Assembly: GCA_014607495.2 (NCBI GenBank)
Contig: CP053154.1
Coordinates: forward strand, 9,982,001 to 10,046,000
DNA length: 64,000 bases
Reading direction: 5' to 3'
DNA from: Carposina sasakii
Lineage: Eukaryota; Arthropoda; Insecta; Lepidoptera; Carposinidae
In this document: positions 38,601-53,005 of the stretch, piece by piece
Layout of the letters: each line of letters opens with the position of its first letter
Position numbering within the stretch: the stretch's first letter is position 1
Position numbers and translations under genes: made by a program
The notes under the pieces: generated by a model
Databases searched by the model: none
Seen by the model: the letters and a program-made list of their open reading frames with translations, nothing else
Told to the model about the DNA's origin: nothing

Positions 38601-41600
38601 AGAAAAATGTACCTATCGAATATCTATCAAATTAAGCGTTTATTAGGGTAATTAATACATAAAGTTTTTTATTAACTTTTTATTAATTAAAGTAAGGAAC
38701 TTAGTTAATTATAGTATTTAAAGTTTACTTTAGGTACAGTCATTTGGTATAATTATCGAATGATATAGATAGATTACTTTTTGTGTTAATTAATATTAAG
38801 ATCACACACATACTCTTTTTTTTTTAATGGACAAATGCCATTTCATCAACCTTAAATTCAATAATCCCAACAACAGGTGTAATATAAAAAAAAACCCGCA
38901 CCGTATACTCAACTGTCACATTTATCTGATATTTTTTACACACAAAAAGCGTTTCTGTTCTGCCCTTATAGAAATTATATTAATATCTACAGGTAGCTTT
39001 TTTAGTTGCGCGTGGAGCTGAAAAAAAGGGTTGAAAGAATGTTTTAAAAGTGAAATTTAACCCCTTGCTTGCATGTGTTGTGCGTACGGTGCATAGTGTA
39101 TACGAGCGACGTATTCATGGCCTTTCACAGCTCAATTACTGGCGCGTCCGGTGCACAAGTGCGGTAAAAAAACTCACAATAGAAGGGTTGGGGACGGGTT
39201 GAAAAGGCGTAATACGCGTATAAACATCGCGTAATTGCAGGTAAAGGGTTACTTTAATGGATTTCTTTATATTATGTTCCGATTAACTGCATAATGCACA
39301 AAAAGAATCATTTATTTACAATTGCATTGGATGATTAGGTAATTTATATAGATATTTCATGTCGTTAAAATATAATACAGATTCTTAGTTCCTCGCATGT
39401 TTAAATAAAAATACTATCTAGTAATTATCCTACTATTAGGTAAGTAGGTACGTGATGAATGATGATAGCACGCAGATTATTGTTCTTAGCGTATCATATA
39501 AAGTATATATCGGTTTCAATAAGTTATGTCATCTCTCATTTACGATAACAATCTGTCAAATTCATAGTAAAATAAGGAAAATAACAGTAAATTGACTGGT
39601 GGTCAGTCAACTCAAAGCTAAAAATGTAGGTACAATCAATCTTTTTACGAGACTCAAAATATGCTTTCACTATAATTCAAATTTATAGGCAACCTTTTAT
39701 TCGTTTTGTGGCTATACTTGGATTGATGTAAAAGCTATTACTGAAAAACGGTGATCTGTCTGAGCTATAAGCTGTTTGTGGTTTCAAGGGCTACGACTAT
39801 AAATACACTTCTACCATATTTTATAACAGGCGCTTCAAACAAAAATGGAACATAAATCGTGCAATGACAAAAAAACTGTAGAAAAACCCAAATTTCACAA
39901 TCAAACCACCCTTTATGGAGTTTGGCGTTTGTAGTCGATAAAGGGATGAACGTGGCTGTCCGCGGAACTAATTTATAAATGATTGAGATTTCATTTTTTG
40001 CACCATTTCGTAAAAAAGAGCAATAGGTAATAGTCGGCAAAATAGATTTATGCTTCGTACACATGTTTTAGATACAATATTGATATGAAGCTATTTTATT
40101 TTACGTGGTACCTAATAAATAACACATGATGATGGCATGGTTAAAAGGCACTTTAATTAATAGAAACTTGTTACAAATAATTACAATAAGTAACCTATGC
40201 TAAATAATAATAATTAAATAATTTAAATTTTGAGTTAAGAAAAGGCTAAAGATCTATTTAGTTAAAATCGGATTAGGTAGGTACGTAAAAGTAAAAGCTC
40301 TCAGAAAATTGTCATCATCTAATGGACGGTTGCATCTTATAAACTGAGAAGAGTTTTTCTTGCATAACCTACCTAAGTATAGGTACATATCTAATATTCT
40401 TACTCTGGAATGCAACTGAGAAAGTTTAATGGAGAATAAAGTAGCAAAAAGCCTTGAAGAATAACTAGTGATGTAATTTACTACATTTTATAAATAAAAC
40501 TGTAATTAATGAAACGAATAAATTACATCTAATACGCAGAAATTGGACCCTTTTCTTTTTATTGTTAGCCATAGAAAAATCCCTTTTTATTTTACCCAAA
40601 ATAATAAAGGATCCTAATTCACGGATTCTAAAAAGGATTTTTTCACATAATAACGGCAATCGATAGACGCGAGGTAGTGATTACTAGTTTCAAAAGCAAC
40701 CCCTTTCTGACCCACTTTTTACCATTTTTTAACAATTTTTCTCTTCCCTCTTCAAAGAGCTCAGTTTGAAAGACCGGGCGTGAACGAGTTGATGATATTA
40801 CATTTTTTGTGCAAAAAAGGGAATTTACGAACAATCTACTGTATTAACAAAAACAGCGATGTTGTGAGCTTTGTTCGAGTTTTTTGTAAAATCGCGTGCG
40901 CTTGCGCGTCGGTGGCGTCCGTGCGAACCCTTCCTGGAGCAGATTGAGTTCGGCGGAACCCTTCCCTCGCAGAGCCATGTGAGCAAGGGTCGCTGGCTCG
41001 CCCTTCGTCAAATAACTGTACGACATAAAGCTCTAACTCCGACACTAAAGCAGTGTACTTACGTCGTTTAGCGACGCAGCTGACTCGCTACATTTCGCAT
41101 GTGTGCCACACGACAGCTGCACCAGTTTTTATGTACGTTCTCATATTTTTTCACAATGGACAAACGCAATGCACCCTTGAAACAGTTTGCGTAATCGATG
41201 ACAAAACTAAATATTCCGCTCGATGATTTCCGTATTTTTGGAGAACCTAACGCTCGCGGTGAATGACGAGCTCTTTTCAAAGGAGTAAAGAATAAAAGCA
41301 TCGAATTTCTACAGACTAATGAAAACTTGTAGATTTCAATCAGTATTAACAGAAACTTAATTCACGATAAATTATGTATAATTTTAAAGGTACCTATTTC
41401 TACGAAGGGACAGTTCCTATTAACACGTAATAAAATTCAAGTTTTAATAGCCCCATTGTTCGAAAATGAAATGAATTTGGGCTTGTCTAATTCTTAGGAT
41501 CAGTTATAATTCATTCAGGAGAAGAATCTGTCGTATGTGAATGAAAACGTAATTCGTCTACAGCAATTGAATTTTAATAAATGCTAAATATATAAAGATA

Positions 41601-42399
41601 TCGCAACAACCGATCGTGGTTCCGAGAAAAGGTATCAAAATCCAGGTAACGTATCTTTGAAGATTAAAGGAATCGGTTTGCATGAATTCACCTAAAATTA
41701 TATGAGAAATCTTTTCTTCACTACATTTTTTAATAATTTAAATAGCGAAGACTAAAGCAGAGCATAGATTTCTTTTAAGTGAAATAAATTTAAATATTCT
41801 GACATTTCCAGTAGAATAAGTATCTAAAGGTTTAGACAGGAATAGGCTGGGCATTTTGTTGGTTAAGTCTGTGTGATTTCATACCATAGGAGATGTTGAT
41901 ACTTTTACGTTCCTTACGAGAAGCGTAACACATAACTTGCAGTTTGATCATAACACATGGCAAACAAAGATTTTATTTTTTAACTTTACAGGCCTGTAAA
42001 TTTCCTATAGCAGTTTATTAGTAAGTAACTATAATGTACATAGAAGTTTGAAATCGCCTCTACATAATTGGCAATTCCCTTTATATACTTCGCCCAAAAA
42101 GCAGCCATTTATTGTAATGGCGGTATTGATTATGCATGGCATGGGAGCTGTTCCCGAGGGTGACCAGCCGGGGGTGCATCCGAACGAGTGACGTCATCCA
42201 TGTACGAAGGGTCAGCTTAACTAACCGTCTTAAAACCGGTCCGGTTCAAGGATTAGAAGCGATATTGTGTCGAAAATAATTTCATCTTATAGCCCTTCTT
42301 TTCATTATTCTTATATTGTCCTGCCAAGGGATCTGTAAAGTTTGAAATGTTAGAACTTGAGAACCGACACATTTACATAGGGTTGATAAGGTATGTATT
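35670..42399. other. Gene-free interval
   Basis: AT-rich, with many short TAGGTA/TACCTA words. CG-elevated unique blocks occur at about 39055-39250 (with AAAGGGTTACT and AGAAGGGTTGG, Kr-like words), 40860-41290 and 42115-42245. The open frames at 37637, 39765, 40643 and 41068 have no recognisable features and are not supported as exons. Confidence 0.4.
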
Positions 42400-42516
42400 T
42401 TGCAACATTAAAATCTGTACATGAAATAAATTCATTGGTACAGGCCCGTGACTGGGATCGAACTTTCGCCTCCCGCTTGGAAGGTGCATGTCTTAACCAC
42501 TGGGCTATCACTGCTT
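42400..42516 (-). mobile_element. tRNA-like SINE head
   Basis: The minus strand reads GCAGTGATAGCCCAGTGGTT, a tRNA-like A box, then GCGAAAGTTCGATCCCAGTC, a B-box-like word, and ends in AT-rich DNA. The cloverleaf is imperfect and there is no mature tRNA identity, so it is called a SINE. It is followed by ATT repeats and a second retroelement at 42537. Confidence 0.65.
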
Positions 42517-42536
42517 ATTATTAAAATTATTATTAT

Positions 42537-42783
42537 TAAAATTGTCATTTAGCTCGTGCCACGGAAAGCACGTAAAACCGTAGGCGTCCTGCGCTTATCT
42601 GATCTCTCTCCGGTCGTGTCGGCTTTCCGTCCCATCGGACTATGAGAGTAACGGAATAGAGAGTGCATCTGTGTATGCGCACAGACTTGTGCACTATAAT
42701 TTCTCCTGCGTACCTGACCAATCTCCGCAGAGATTGGTCGCCTTGGCCGAAATACGGTCGGAGATCATCATCATCATCATCAA
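42537..42783 (+). mobile_element. Non-LTR/SINE 3' body with (ATC)n tail
   Basis: Starts GCTCGTGCCACGGAAAGCAC and ends GAAATACGGTCGGAG followed by five ATC repeats. About 100 bp of the 3' part recur inverted at 53430-53535. ATC tails are typical of certain lepidopteran non-LTR families. No coding potential. Confidence 0.65.
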
Positions 42784-43737
42784 TCAACATACAGAAATAA
42801 CACACACGACTATGTTCCCGAGATGGGACAAGATCATAAAGAAGATTCCATAGATACGTTTAACATAGCGGGGTTGTATGATTGTAATACGAGTAAGATA
42901 AAACAGCCACAAGTCTCATCAAAGTTGTTGTCAAAAAAAATTGGTCTATTTGCCTATGCAATGAGACAAAGGTGAAACATTTTTATGTGAATTTATTAGA
43001 TACTTTCTTACCCACATTCTGAATGCAAATCCCATAAGCTCCCGTAAGTACCAATGAGTGCTCCAACTACGTCTGTCGTCAATATAGTAAAAAAAAATTA
43101 CTCCACGAGACGTAGGTATATACGAAACGTGAAACATAACCCGAGCTTTTCCGTGATTAAGAAAATGGAGCACAATACAGGTTTCCAAGAAGTATCGATT
43201 GAAAGGACACAATTAAAGTTGGAGTTAGGTAAGTGCGCACGTTTGTTGTCTCACACACGCATGTGTTGGTAACCCCTGCAAACTTTCATCTCCGGAGACC
43301 TTTGCCGTGCATGTGTGGGTGGGTACGCCCGCCCTCCCTACGAAGGGAGTAAAAAGTAGTTCTGACTTATTCACCTCTTTCGGTGTCGCCCTCCGACTAA
43401 ACTATGTTTTTTATTGTACCTACTGAAACTTGATTATGTGTATGTGTCTAGGCAGGAATTTCTTGTGTGTATATAGCTAAAAATGGGAGTTTGATTTAAC
43501 TTTCTTGATAGAGATTGTCGACAACTTTTGCATGTACGTATACCTACATTTTCATATGTAGTTTAAAAGTTGTAATTTATATCATGGATTTATCCTTCCA
43601 TTCCTATTTCATTTTCTAAATCTCTGTCCAGCATGATAATTGTAATGGCAAAAATGATTTTGCTATTAAAGCAGCTGAACGTGTGATGGTAGACTCTTTT
43701 GGAACTGCTATTCTCTTCTTATTTTGAAATATGTATG

Positions 43738-43815
43738 TATAGCTCAGTTGGTTAGAGCACGGTTTGCGAGAGGTCGTGAGTTCAAATCTCACTTCGGGTG
43801 ATTTTTTTTTTTCAT
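43738..43815 (+). mobile_element. tRNA-like SINE fragment
   Basis: ATAGCTCAGTTGGTTAGAGC gives an A box and GTGAGTTCAAATCTCAC a B box with stem, but the anticodon arm is shortened, and a run of T follows. The missing anticodon stem argues against a working tRNA. Confidence 0.6.
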
Positions 43816-45240
43816 TTCTTAATAATATTTATTAATGTATGTAGTTAAAAGAAACAACATATCATGACAAAATGAAACTTTATTGTCATTCAAGTTTTTG
43901 CTCGTTTTGTTAAATGAGTATAAGTAAATAGTACATTTTGCGGCTGTTGGCCTGAGGCAGTTAACTTAGAACAACATTGGGAGAGTCGTAAAGAAAGGGT
44001 TTGTAGTAGACGCGTGTCGAGTAGCGCGGCACCCCCTCGCCCGCCTTGGCACACACCAAGCTATAAAAAAATCCCTTCAACACATAAAACCAAACTCGTG
44101 CTCATCCGACACGCAACAATTGGACTCAACTGCGGAGACACTTTTTCACGTAAAAAGTGAATTTTATTTTTAAAAAATAGCTCTACCCCTGCTTGCACTA
44201 CTGTCGGTTAAAAAACCCATAATGCGCCACTGAACGATCAGCGCGCGCCGGCTGAAGATTTGACGCGCTCGCGCATGTGTTTATAATCGTCCCCTCGTAA
44301 TTTCCCATTTTTAACAAAATTTTAAATCACCAGTACTGTACGGTTGCCGGCGATCGATCCACATTGTGCAAAAAAACTTTGCGAATTGTTACTTTCATCG
44401 ATCGGACATCTAAGGAATAAAAAAAACGCAGAGCCGTAGTTTTTCATCGAACGGCTGGACGTTATAGGTCCGGTGAGCCCAACGGTTTTTGTGTGACCCC
44501 CAATTTACAACGCAAGAAGGGACATGACGTCCTCTCCCTTGACATCTTGGCTTGTGTGGAATCTAATGTAAATTTTGTACAAAAACGGGAATTTAAATAA
44601 GTGTAGTGCCCTTGTAAGGAGCATTCAGGGGCCCTTCGCATAAAGATGGTCGTTATTAATACCGGACCTAAAACGACAAAAACACACCCAACATTAATAT
44701 ACTTTGGCAAAAAACGTTTAGGAAATATTTTTTACGTATTGACATTGACCTCTTATAATTTGAAATAATGTTGTGATATTTGTACAAATAAGCACATCGC
44801 GAAGAAAATATTGGTTATCTGTAGAATATTTGAGCGTTTGTAGATGTGATATATGTTGACTGGCACAGGAAATTAACATGATGTGAGTTTTGGTCCGCGT
44901 GAGCCGGCAATGCGGCGGCGAGCTCGAGATATCGCCAATAAATAAGATTGGCAAAAAGCGAAGCGACGTCGGCGTCGGGAGCAGACTGTGGGCGGAAACA
45001 AAGTAAAAAATCATCCACTGAAATGGCCAAATTCCAAGCAATCGTTTGTTATCGATATCGATGTTTTTTACATCTATAGGTATTACAGCTACATTTTTAT
45101 GTGAGATTTCGATTGTTATGTGAGATTTAAGTAAGAAATAAATTTAATAATAATCCTTGCTCTACAATTTTCCTAAAGAAGTCGTGTAATAAGGCTCACT
45201 CGTGAAATCCGGCATTACTAGCTTAATAAATAAGTAGAAA

Positions 45241-45325
45241 ATTATTAATAAAGAAAATGGAAAAAATTCTTCACCCGAGTGGGAATCGAACCCACGACCA
45301 CTGCATACCATGCCAGCCGCTCTAA
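45241..45325 (-). mobile_element. Truncated copy of the tRNA-derived SINE
   Basis: TCACCCGAGTGGGAATCGAA is the reverse-complement B-box side of the family at 20498-20693. The copy breaks off at CCAGCCGCTCTAATAG into AAT repeats, so the leader is missing. The tail AATTTTTTCCATTTTCTTTA matches the copy at 47854. Confidence 0.7.
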
Positions 45326-47853
45326 TAGTAAATAATAATAATAATAGTAAATAAGTAGAGTCATCCTAGTGAATTTTAGCTAAGGAGACTTTGTATTTTA
45401 TGTAAGTACGTTCTTGATCTATCTAGGTAACCATGGTATTCTTTACCAAAATAATACAAACAAGAAGTATTTTTTTAAGTTAAGAAAAATATCGACAATA
45501 CCAACAACATTATCCGAAAACTCTACTAACAACATATTTGTAGTTATGTGGCCGTTGCGTGAAGGGACGCTGGGGCGCGTCGAGACGCCACGGCTGGACC
45601 GTGAGTTGCAGTCCGGCGCTGGGGGGCACGCATTTACATCAAACACTCATTACGGACCTGGCTAGCTGATGCCAACGACCAGCCCAACAACTGGGCGAAC
45701 CGATCACTCTAGGGACTATGTTTTTACACCAGCCGCGGATCTATTATGGTTTTTCTTTAGGGTTTTAGGAATCATATCTCAAAAATCAAAATTCAAGATA
45801 CATAACCCAGTATTTGTCCAACAATTATAGGATAAGGTCGTTAGATACCAGCAGATATGGGATTGCAAATAAATAAATAAATACTTGTTCCACAAGAGTC
45901 CTTATTCGTGGAGTAATAAGTATCTACTTATTTCGCCTTGAAATCTATATTAAGATATCGTATGTTATGTGTACACACATAGTAAATACACACCAACTTG
46001 AAACTACCCTTTGATTGTTCAGTCACCATTTTGTGCGTGTATATAGACGTATAGGAGGTATATGGTAGTGCCGCCGAGGCGAGGGTGAATCTCGCCCTAA
46101 CCCTTTAGCCGGGGGTTGAGGGAGAGGGCGGCCGCGGAAGGGTTGCCGCCCCGCTCCTCCGCTCCACTCGCACTTTTACGACGAGCTTTTTTTTATCGTG
46201 CGTGCCGTTTTTCCTTTTCTATTTTTTATGTTTATTTCCCCGAGACTATAAATTATGTTTGAAAGAAGGGAACTCTCGGACGTTTGCGTCGACAGGAACC
46301 GGGGTGAAGTCGAGTGAGTTTTCTGTTTCCTTTTTGTTTTTTATGGTCTTCGATATGTGGTAGGGCGTCTGCAGCGTCGCCATGGCAACTGCATTACATT
46401 ACCGGGAGTTGGGGGTAGATGTTCTGATTGAAAGTAGGCAGTAAAATAAACATGGATATTTGTTGTTGTAACGCGATCGGAGACAAAGAGCGCGTATTCA
46501 TTGCGTAGTGTTTGCGGAGGCACTACGGGCAGTTTGCCCGGCGCCCCGGCCGCTGGCTCCCATGTGTAACTCTACACGATAATAACACACGCCACGGGAA
46601 CTGATGCGGAACTCCGCTTACAAGATTCATTATGAATTGCCAAATATTATATTTATTGGATGTGGACAACGATTTTACGCATAAGAGATTTCGGCTGTGC
46701 TTCGCAGCAGATGTTCCCGACTCTACCTCAGTTAGGGTTAATATGAAAGAAATAACTTATCTATGTAATTAGGTAGTTATTTCTAGCTTCTTCTTAAATA
46801 CATTACCAAACTATTTCTTCCATAACTTAGACGCAACATAATTTAATAACCATTTTAATTTCAACTCTCCATCAATACACATGCGCTTAGCGAAACTACA
46901 AAAACTGAACAAAGCAAATGTATCGGGTTAATTATACCCTTGCTCAAAAAAAACCGCACCATATTGCGTCCAGTCTCTATCGGAACCTAACCACCGCGAA
47001 AAGGAAATTTAAAAATAAAAGCTTCGATAGTTACACGCTGCATTTACAATTAGAACCCTTTAGGGCGCCACGCCGACACACAAAGGGCCAATGGCGAATT
47101 GTCCGCAGGTAGCGAATATGTCGGACTCCCAATAATTACTAAGGGCTCCAGTTTAATAAATGGCTCTTTTTCTAAATTATAAAGGGCATCACGCCATACG
47201 GACCTACCTGCGAACCCTTCGACTTTCGTAATTAGTCAACACGATGCCTTTTTGCATGTGTGCCAAGATAATATTTCGATTAAGTATAGGAATTCGTTAA
47301 TAAGTAGGTAATACAGTTTGATAGCACGCAATTACCAACTGTTTCTTTTACTACAATCTTAAATTCAAGATATCTCATAGTTCGAATACTTACAACAAGT
47401 CCTGCTTGTAGAGATCAAATAGAAATATAGGTACTTAGAGTTAGAGTCAGACTCACAGAATAGAAAGTATTAGTACATACCAAATCTTTGGGCAGACATT
47501 AAAAACACGAGTGAGTACTACTAGTATCATTTGGCTGTTTGCTCGTTGGTGACAATCAATGGCAAAACAAACTCTACCTTACTCTACCTACCTCCTACTG
47601 TAGTATAGAAAAGATAGTTACTAACTCGATCTCTTTTGGGATTTTACTTGAAGTTAGATAGGTATCACTTATAATTTCATCATCTAAATTTCTATTCACA
47701 ATCTGGTAAACGACAGCCGAAGGACTCTTATTTTATTTATTTATTTATTTTATTTCATATAATATATAACAACTGAATGATCCAAATCGTTACATATTAA
47801 ATAGTATTAAGTACATTAAAAAAATTTAGAATAAAAATTAAATAATAATTATA

Positions 47854-48065
47854 TTATAAAATTATTAATAAAGAAATGGAAAAAAATTCTCACCCGGATG
47901 GGAATCGAAGCCACGACCTCTGCATTCCGCGTGCCAGCGCTCTCACCACTGAGCCACCGGGTCAATTACTCGGATGACGAATTTTACCATCTCTTTTCTA
48001 AATTACATATTGGCAACGTTATTCTTCATCCCGATAGCTATACACTAGCCAAATCTCGGCAAACA
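47854..48065 (-). mobile_element. tRNA-derived SINE with 113-bp leader, copy 2
   Basis: Same architecture as 20498-20693. The leader, 47953-48065 in plus coordinates, is identical over 113 bases, but the tRNA-like portion at 47891-47952 differs at ten or more positions, including one B-box position. The tail is AATTTTTTTCCATTTCTTTA plus AT-rich DNA. Confidence 0.75.
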
Positions 48066-51000
48066 AAGCTGAATCCCTCAGCACAATGTTTAAAGATGAA
48101 ACGATCAACCATATCCTAACGGATTATATTAATGGAGAAGTGTTTTTATAAATTTATCTTAGTCAAGATATTATATATTATATTTACAATACCAACAGCT
48201 TTGGCCTGTAACATATTGTAAATATTGTCAATATCTAGCAGGTACATTAAATTGCTCTGTTACATAACAAAGATTTTTAGATTGTTAATTGTTAGATAGA
48301 ACCTACTTACGAGCACCTGCGTTAACTACCCATCAAAGAAACATAAAAAGTTGCATCAATTTAGAAAACCGATTTTATTATCAATTGATCACATAAAAAC
48401 TTTGGGCACAAGAGCTTAAAACATTCTTTTGAAACTAGCTCCACATTCGTTGTTTATATAAAACAGTCATGAAAGGGTGAGATGACAACACCCTTTAGCC
48501 TGGAGGCAATGGAGTGGAGTACGATGACTTGTAGTTGTGATGTTTTGCTGTTAAAATCGCATTTCCTGATGTCATTTGGTGCAGTCGTTGAGGCGTACAC
48601 GCTGGGACAAAGCCGGCGCAGACAATGGCGGAGGAGGCTATTTGAAACGAATCCTTCAACGACACCTACACATACTGATAGTTGGCTGTGGTCCAAGTCA
48701 CATACTATTCCCCTATACCATATTCCCCTACGCCTAAGTTAAAAGACTGCAATTCTAGACTAGACTCTACAATTCGCTATATAGGCAGGTGTCTAAAGTT
48801 TACTTTGCTATTGTCAAAACGAATCCACTGTCCGTTACTTTAGAAGAGGCTACATAAATCTTAACATTTGACAGAGTAACACAATATCCAGAAGAGCAAC
48901 GGAATATCTGGAAAAACAGCTTAACTTTTAATGCAAATAGTTACCGGCTCTTTCATTTCTTTCTATAATCTATAATGGTAATGCCCCCTTTATACAAGAA
49001 ATACTACGATTATAGAACTACTACACTTATTAGGTAGGGTTTAGTTGTATATTCCATAGCGGAATTCTAAGACATACTTTTCACCAATATTAAGACATTT
49101 ATGATTTCAAGCAAATGCAATATTTACCTAATACCTACCTACGTCTACAATAATGGTAAAGAATAATTGAAAGTGATTAAACGCTCCACTCTTATATTTG
49201 GACTAAGCACTGCGGAAGCTCGCAGAACAGAACTTGGAATGAAAGAGATACAGTGAAGCGTGAACCGGCCGCGGTAATCCTTTAGCAAGCCTTTCACGAA
49301 GCCAAGAATATTAATATTGTCAAATATTTTGGCGGATCATACATTGTGCCCATTGTGATCCCACCAATTAGGAAGTAAACTATTGTAACCCTATAATCCA
49401 CGTCCTTTTCTTTATGTTTGCTTGTAGTGTAAGAGATAGCCGCATTTTTGGTAACCATAGTCGAGAAGGACCGATTCAAATTTGAAAGGTAAGGTCTTCT
49501 ACATCTATAAAATAATACCTTAGCTCTATCTTGATATGCTTACATGCGGCCTGCAAAGTTACTAAACCTATATACCTATTCTAGCTACATAGGATAGCCT
49601 ATATTTAGGTACTGAATTAATCTTAATGCTTTTATTACCAAAATGCATAGATACAAATATCACAGATCATAGGTATTTGCGGCTATGTTATCGCTACACT
49701 AAAGCGATGCTGTGTCGACCCTATCGGATTGACATAATGTTTGCTTGGGTATAATTAGACCCTTAAAAGTTATAATTTATAACGTGTAGGTTGTTAATGA
49801 TTAATAGTATTAAAATTAGTATCTATAGGAGCTAAAGCAACGAGAAAAGAAACGATGTTTGACTATCTAACTTACATTACAGAACAAGCTGACCAAAATT
49901 AACGACGTAACTTCTTAGCAACCTGCCTATTCACAAACTGTATAGGTAAGTATAGTTTACTTTCTGCAAAACATACTTTTAGGACAAACAAACGTATCTG
50001 GACACAAATGCCGTCCATTAATATATGTCACGCTGAGACTGCTCGAGATCGTCCAGCTAAGATCACATCATTAATATTGAGTAGTACACAGTGGCGGCCG
50101 CCCAAAGGGATAAATTTCATGCTGAGGTGCTTTCACCCTTTATTCCAATCTATTTGTCAAGGTTCAGCATACAATTACGGAGAAAAGGTCCTCTTTATGA
50201 AGGTACCATGTAGGTTCTAATGTAGAGTAATGATAGTAATTTTACGCTTGTCTTCGCTATTGAGATAGTAAGGGCAACGTGATCGTTATAATTTCTACTC
50301 CGCTAGGCAAGAGAGTCCGTATCTACCCACCCTACGATACCGTAGGCCGTAGAGGTAGAGTTTATCCTACGATCAGTTTCAGATTTAAGATGATTTATAA
50401 ATTCAAATCAGTGTGTAAGAGTTAGTTAGATATTCGTGAAACAATTAAAAACATTGCTCTACCAATAGGTAAGGGGGATAGCAGATTCATTTCTAATACC
50501 TCCCTAGGATTCAATATAGATAGATTTCCTACGTTCCTGTTTTTTCGTTGCCACCCTTAACGAAGGGTACGTACTCTATACATCAAATAAAGTAATTTTA
50601 TGCCAAAAAAAATGCTGGGAAACGATGTAATTTTTTTTGTTTTTTTTTTTTAATTTCGTAATCGGGTGAAATTTATAGTATCCACTGTTTATGCTAGCTT
50701 TTTCATAGACAGATATTAATTATTTCTCGTGAAAAAATCTTGCTACGCGCGTCAATGTGCATTTATGCAGAAAAACGCAGTCTATTTACTCAACTTTGGA
50801 CCCTAATATCTTGGGAACCAGACACTTCCCAGGTATGCTTCCATGGAGAAAAATGATCGTGATGATGAGGAGATTCCGAAGTTTTCGGGAACGTTGACGA
50901 CCAAAAATCACCTTGTATAGCGCATAAGATAAAATACCTGTATACTGTTGGTGTGTCTTAATAAATAAACGTCTTTTCAAGAGATTATAATTTTCGATGG

Positions 51001-52919
51001 AGCCTCTAAATATCCCATAGCCAAAACTACAGTCCCTAAGATTGTTGTTGAATGTTAGACTTTTAACGTGATATATGAAATGTTATGTTCTGGACAAAGT
51101 GGGTGTACATATAATTATGACAGAACAATTAGAGTAGGTACCACGTGGTACCACGTAGGTAGTGAGGAATAAAATTTTATGGAAATGTCTTTGAAACATT
51201 TAGTTAATTATTAATTAATTATTACATGAGCAGGTATGCCTACCTAACTACCAATAAAAAATATACATATACCTACGAGTAGGTACTACCATACTGGGTA
51301 TGGTATGATAGCTTTTATTTACGTGTTTAGGGAAGATTGAAGATTTATTACTGCTCTACTGGAATTCCATACCAAATTACAACATCTAATAAGAAACCAT
51401 GACAAGAAATATTTCCTTATTGTTTTTGGTGTCATAATCCTCATAGGAAAGTAGTTATATCTAGGTAGGAAGTACCTACATGTAAGTGAGCAATGTGGCA
51501 GATATTCACAGATGAAGTGCTAGGTCGCCCTGCGTCATGCAAGAATGTTTTATCCCATCATACCGCTGGCACAAATGGTATGTTAATTTATTTTGATATG
51601 TTATTTTTGTCATAAACTGAATGTGTAGGTACAAAAGTTCTCGGGGTACCTAATATGTTTGCTGTCTCAAATGTAGACATCTTGATTATAAGTATATCTC
51701 AGGACCTGCTTGGTAGTCCAATCAATGGAGGGTTTGACCTAGCAATAATAATTCCTCAGTTCCTAATATTTTCCATAAGTAACATTATATTCAGGATTTT
51801 TTTTTAATGGAACTTAAATAGGTATTAGATAATGTTGAGTCTCCATACAAAAGGGTTCCTCGTTGATTGGACTTCTTATCACAGGCGAAGCATCGATGCG
51901 ATACGTAGAAAGGAACACATACTCTTTCCACCTTTCGCAAATATACATAAATATAGGCAGCCATATCATACATTTTGTTGTATAGGATAAATGAGTATAA
52001 GAAATATTATCCTCCCATAGGCAGGATCACAAAAGAGTTGGCTCTGGTCAACCCATTAGAGCGCGCGCCGCGGGGCATCATGATCACCGGACTCCTGTTA
52101 ATTTATGTGCTTTGTCGTTTTGTCCACTGCACAAAGGACATGCATTTTTATACTGCCGGACACCCAGATTAACATCAGGGCTGGCTTTCTCTCGTTTTGT
52201 GCAAAACACAATGCGTAGCCTAACCGGGCACCTGGCATTAATGGCTTCAGGCAATGTAATGGATATTTTATGGATAGCTACTGACGTTTTCAAAAGGATT
52301 CCGTAAAAATTTTATTGGTTTTGGTAAGTTATGTGATTCGCGCATTTGTATAGCATTTCGTTTTATATTGTACCTAACATTTTAATTGAAATAAAATAAC
52401 TTTATTTCAACTTTATTTAATTAAGGGGTGTTTATATATTTTCATGTTATGGCATAGTAGGTAGTTACAATTTCCAATTTTGTGAAAATATAAATCATCT
52501 TCTTCATTAGCCTAGGATTCAGTGAAATATACTCGGACGCCTATAGTCTGCATGACTGCATCATGCAGTCATTAATCGATTCAGTGCATGCAGTCTGCAA
52601 CTTAACCTATTCCAAGTACCTACCTATATGTATAATTTAAACTGTTGATTATGCAAGGTTGAAAAGAATTTGATTACTTATGTGTGTTAATTAAAACAAA
52701 GAAATAGTTATGTACATCATTTATGTATTATTAAGTAAGAAGACATTCTTTCGTACCTGTAACCACTCACTTCCGCACTCCAGTTCATTTTTAAAAATAG
52801 GTTAAGAAACTATTACCTATCTCTTCAACTGTTGATTATGCAAGTAGTATTTGAAAATGTAATTATGTATTTTACTTATGTGTGTTAATTAATGATACAA
52901 AGACTTAATGGTTGCTGGA

Positions 52920-53005
52920 AGTAGAGATAAGCTCGCCTTTGTACTATTTCTTTTACAACTTATGTCTATGATAAAAATTTATGTGTACAATAAAGAATTA
53001 AGAAT
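52920..53005 (+). mobile_element. LINE 3' end
   Basis: GAGATAAGCTCGCCTTTGTA through TTATGTGTACAATAAAGAAT is the same 3' end as 26460-26550 in opposite orientation, here with its AATAAA and an A-rich end. The 5' part is missing. Confidence 0.65.

Larger units (their letters stand above)
43816..52919. other. Gene-free interval with SINEs and GC-rich blocks
   Basis: Besides the SINE copies at 45241-45325 and 47854-48065, it has CG-rich unique blocks at about 43975-44460, 44880-45000, 45545-45700 and 46060-46300; the last contains AACCCTTTAGC and GGAAGGGTTGC, both near the Krueppel site. Near 47030-47200 AAGGG and CCCTT words recur. Frames at 45414, 47898 and 48454/48482 are antisense pairs or lie in repeats. 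Confidence 0.4.

Noticed and set aside
48454..48742. Antisense frames of 80 and 86 aa
   Set aside because: No known motif in either direction; composition is not convincing and no splice structure was found.
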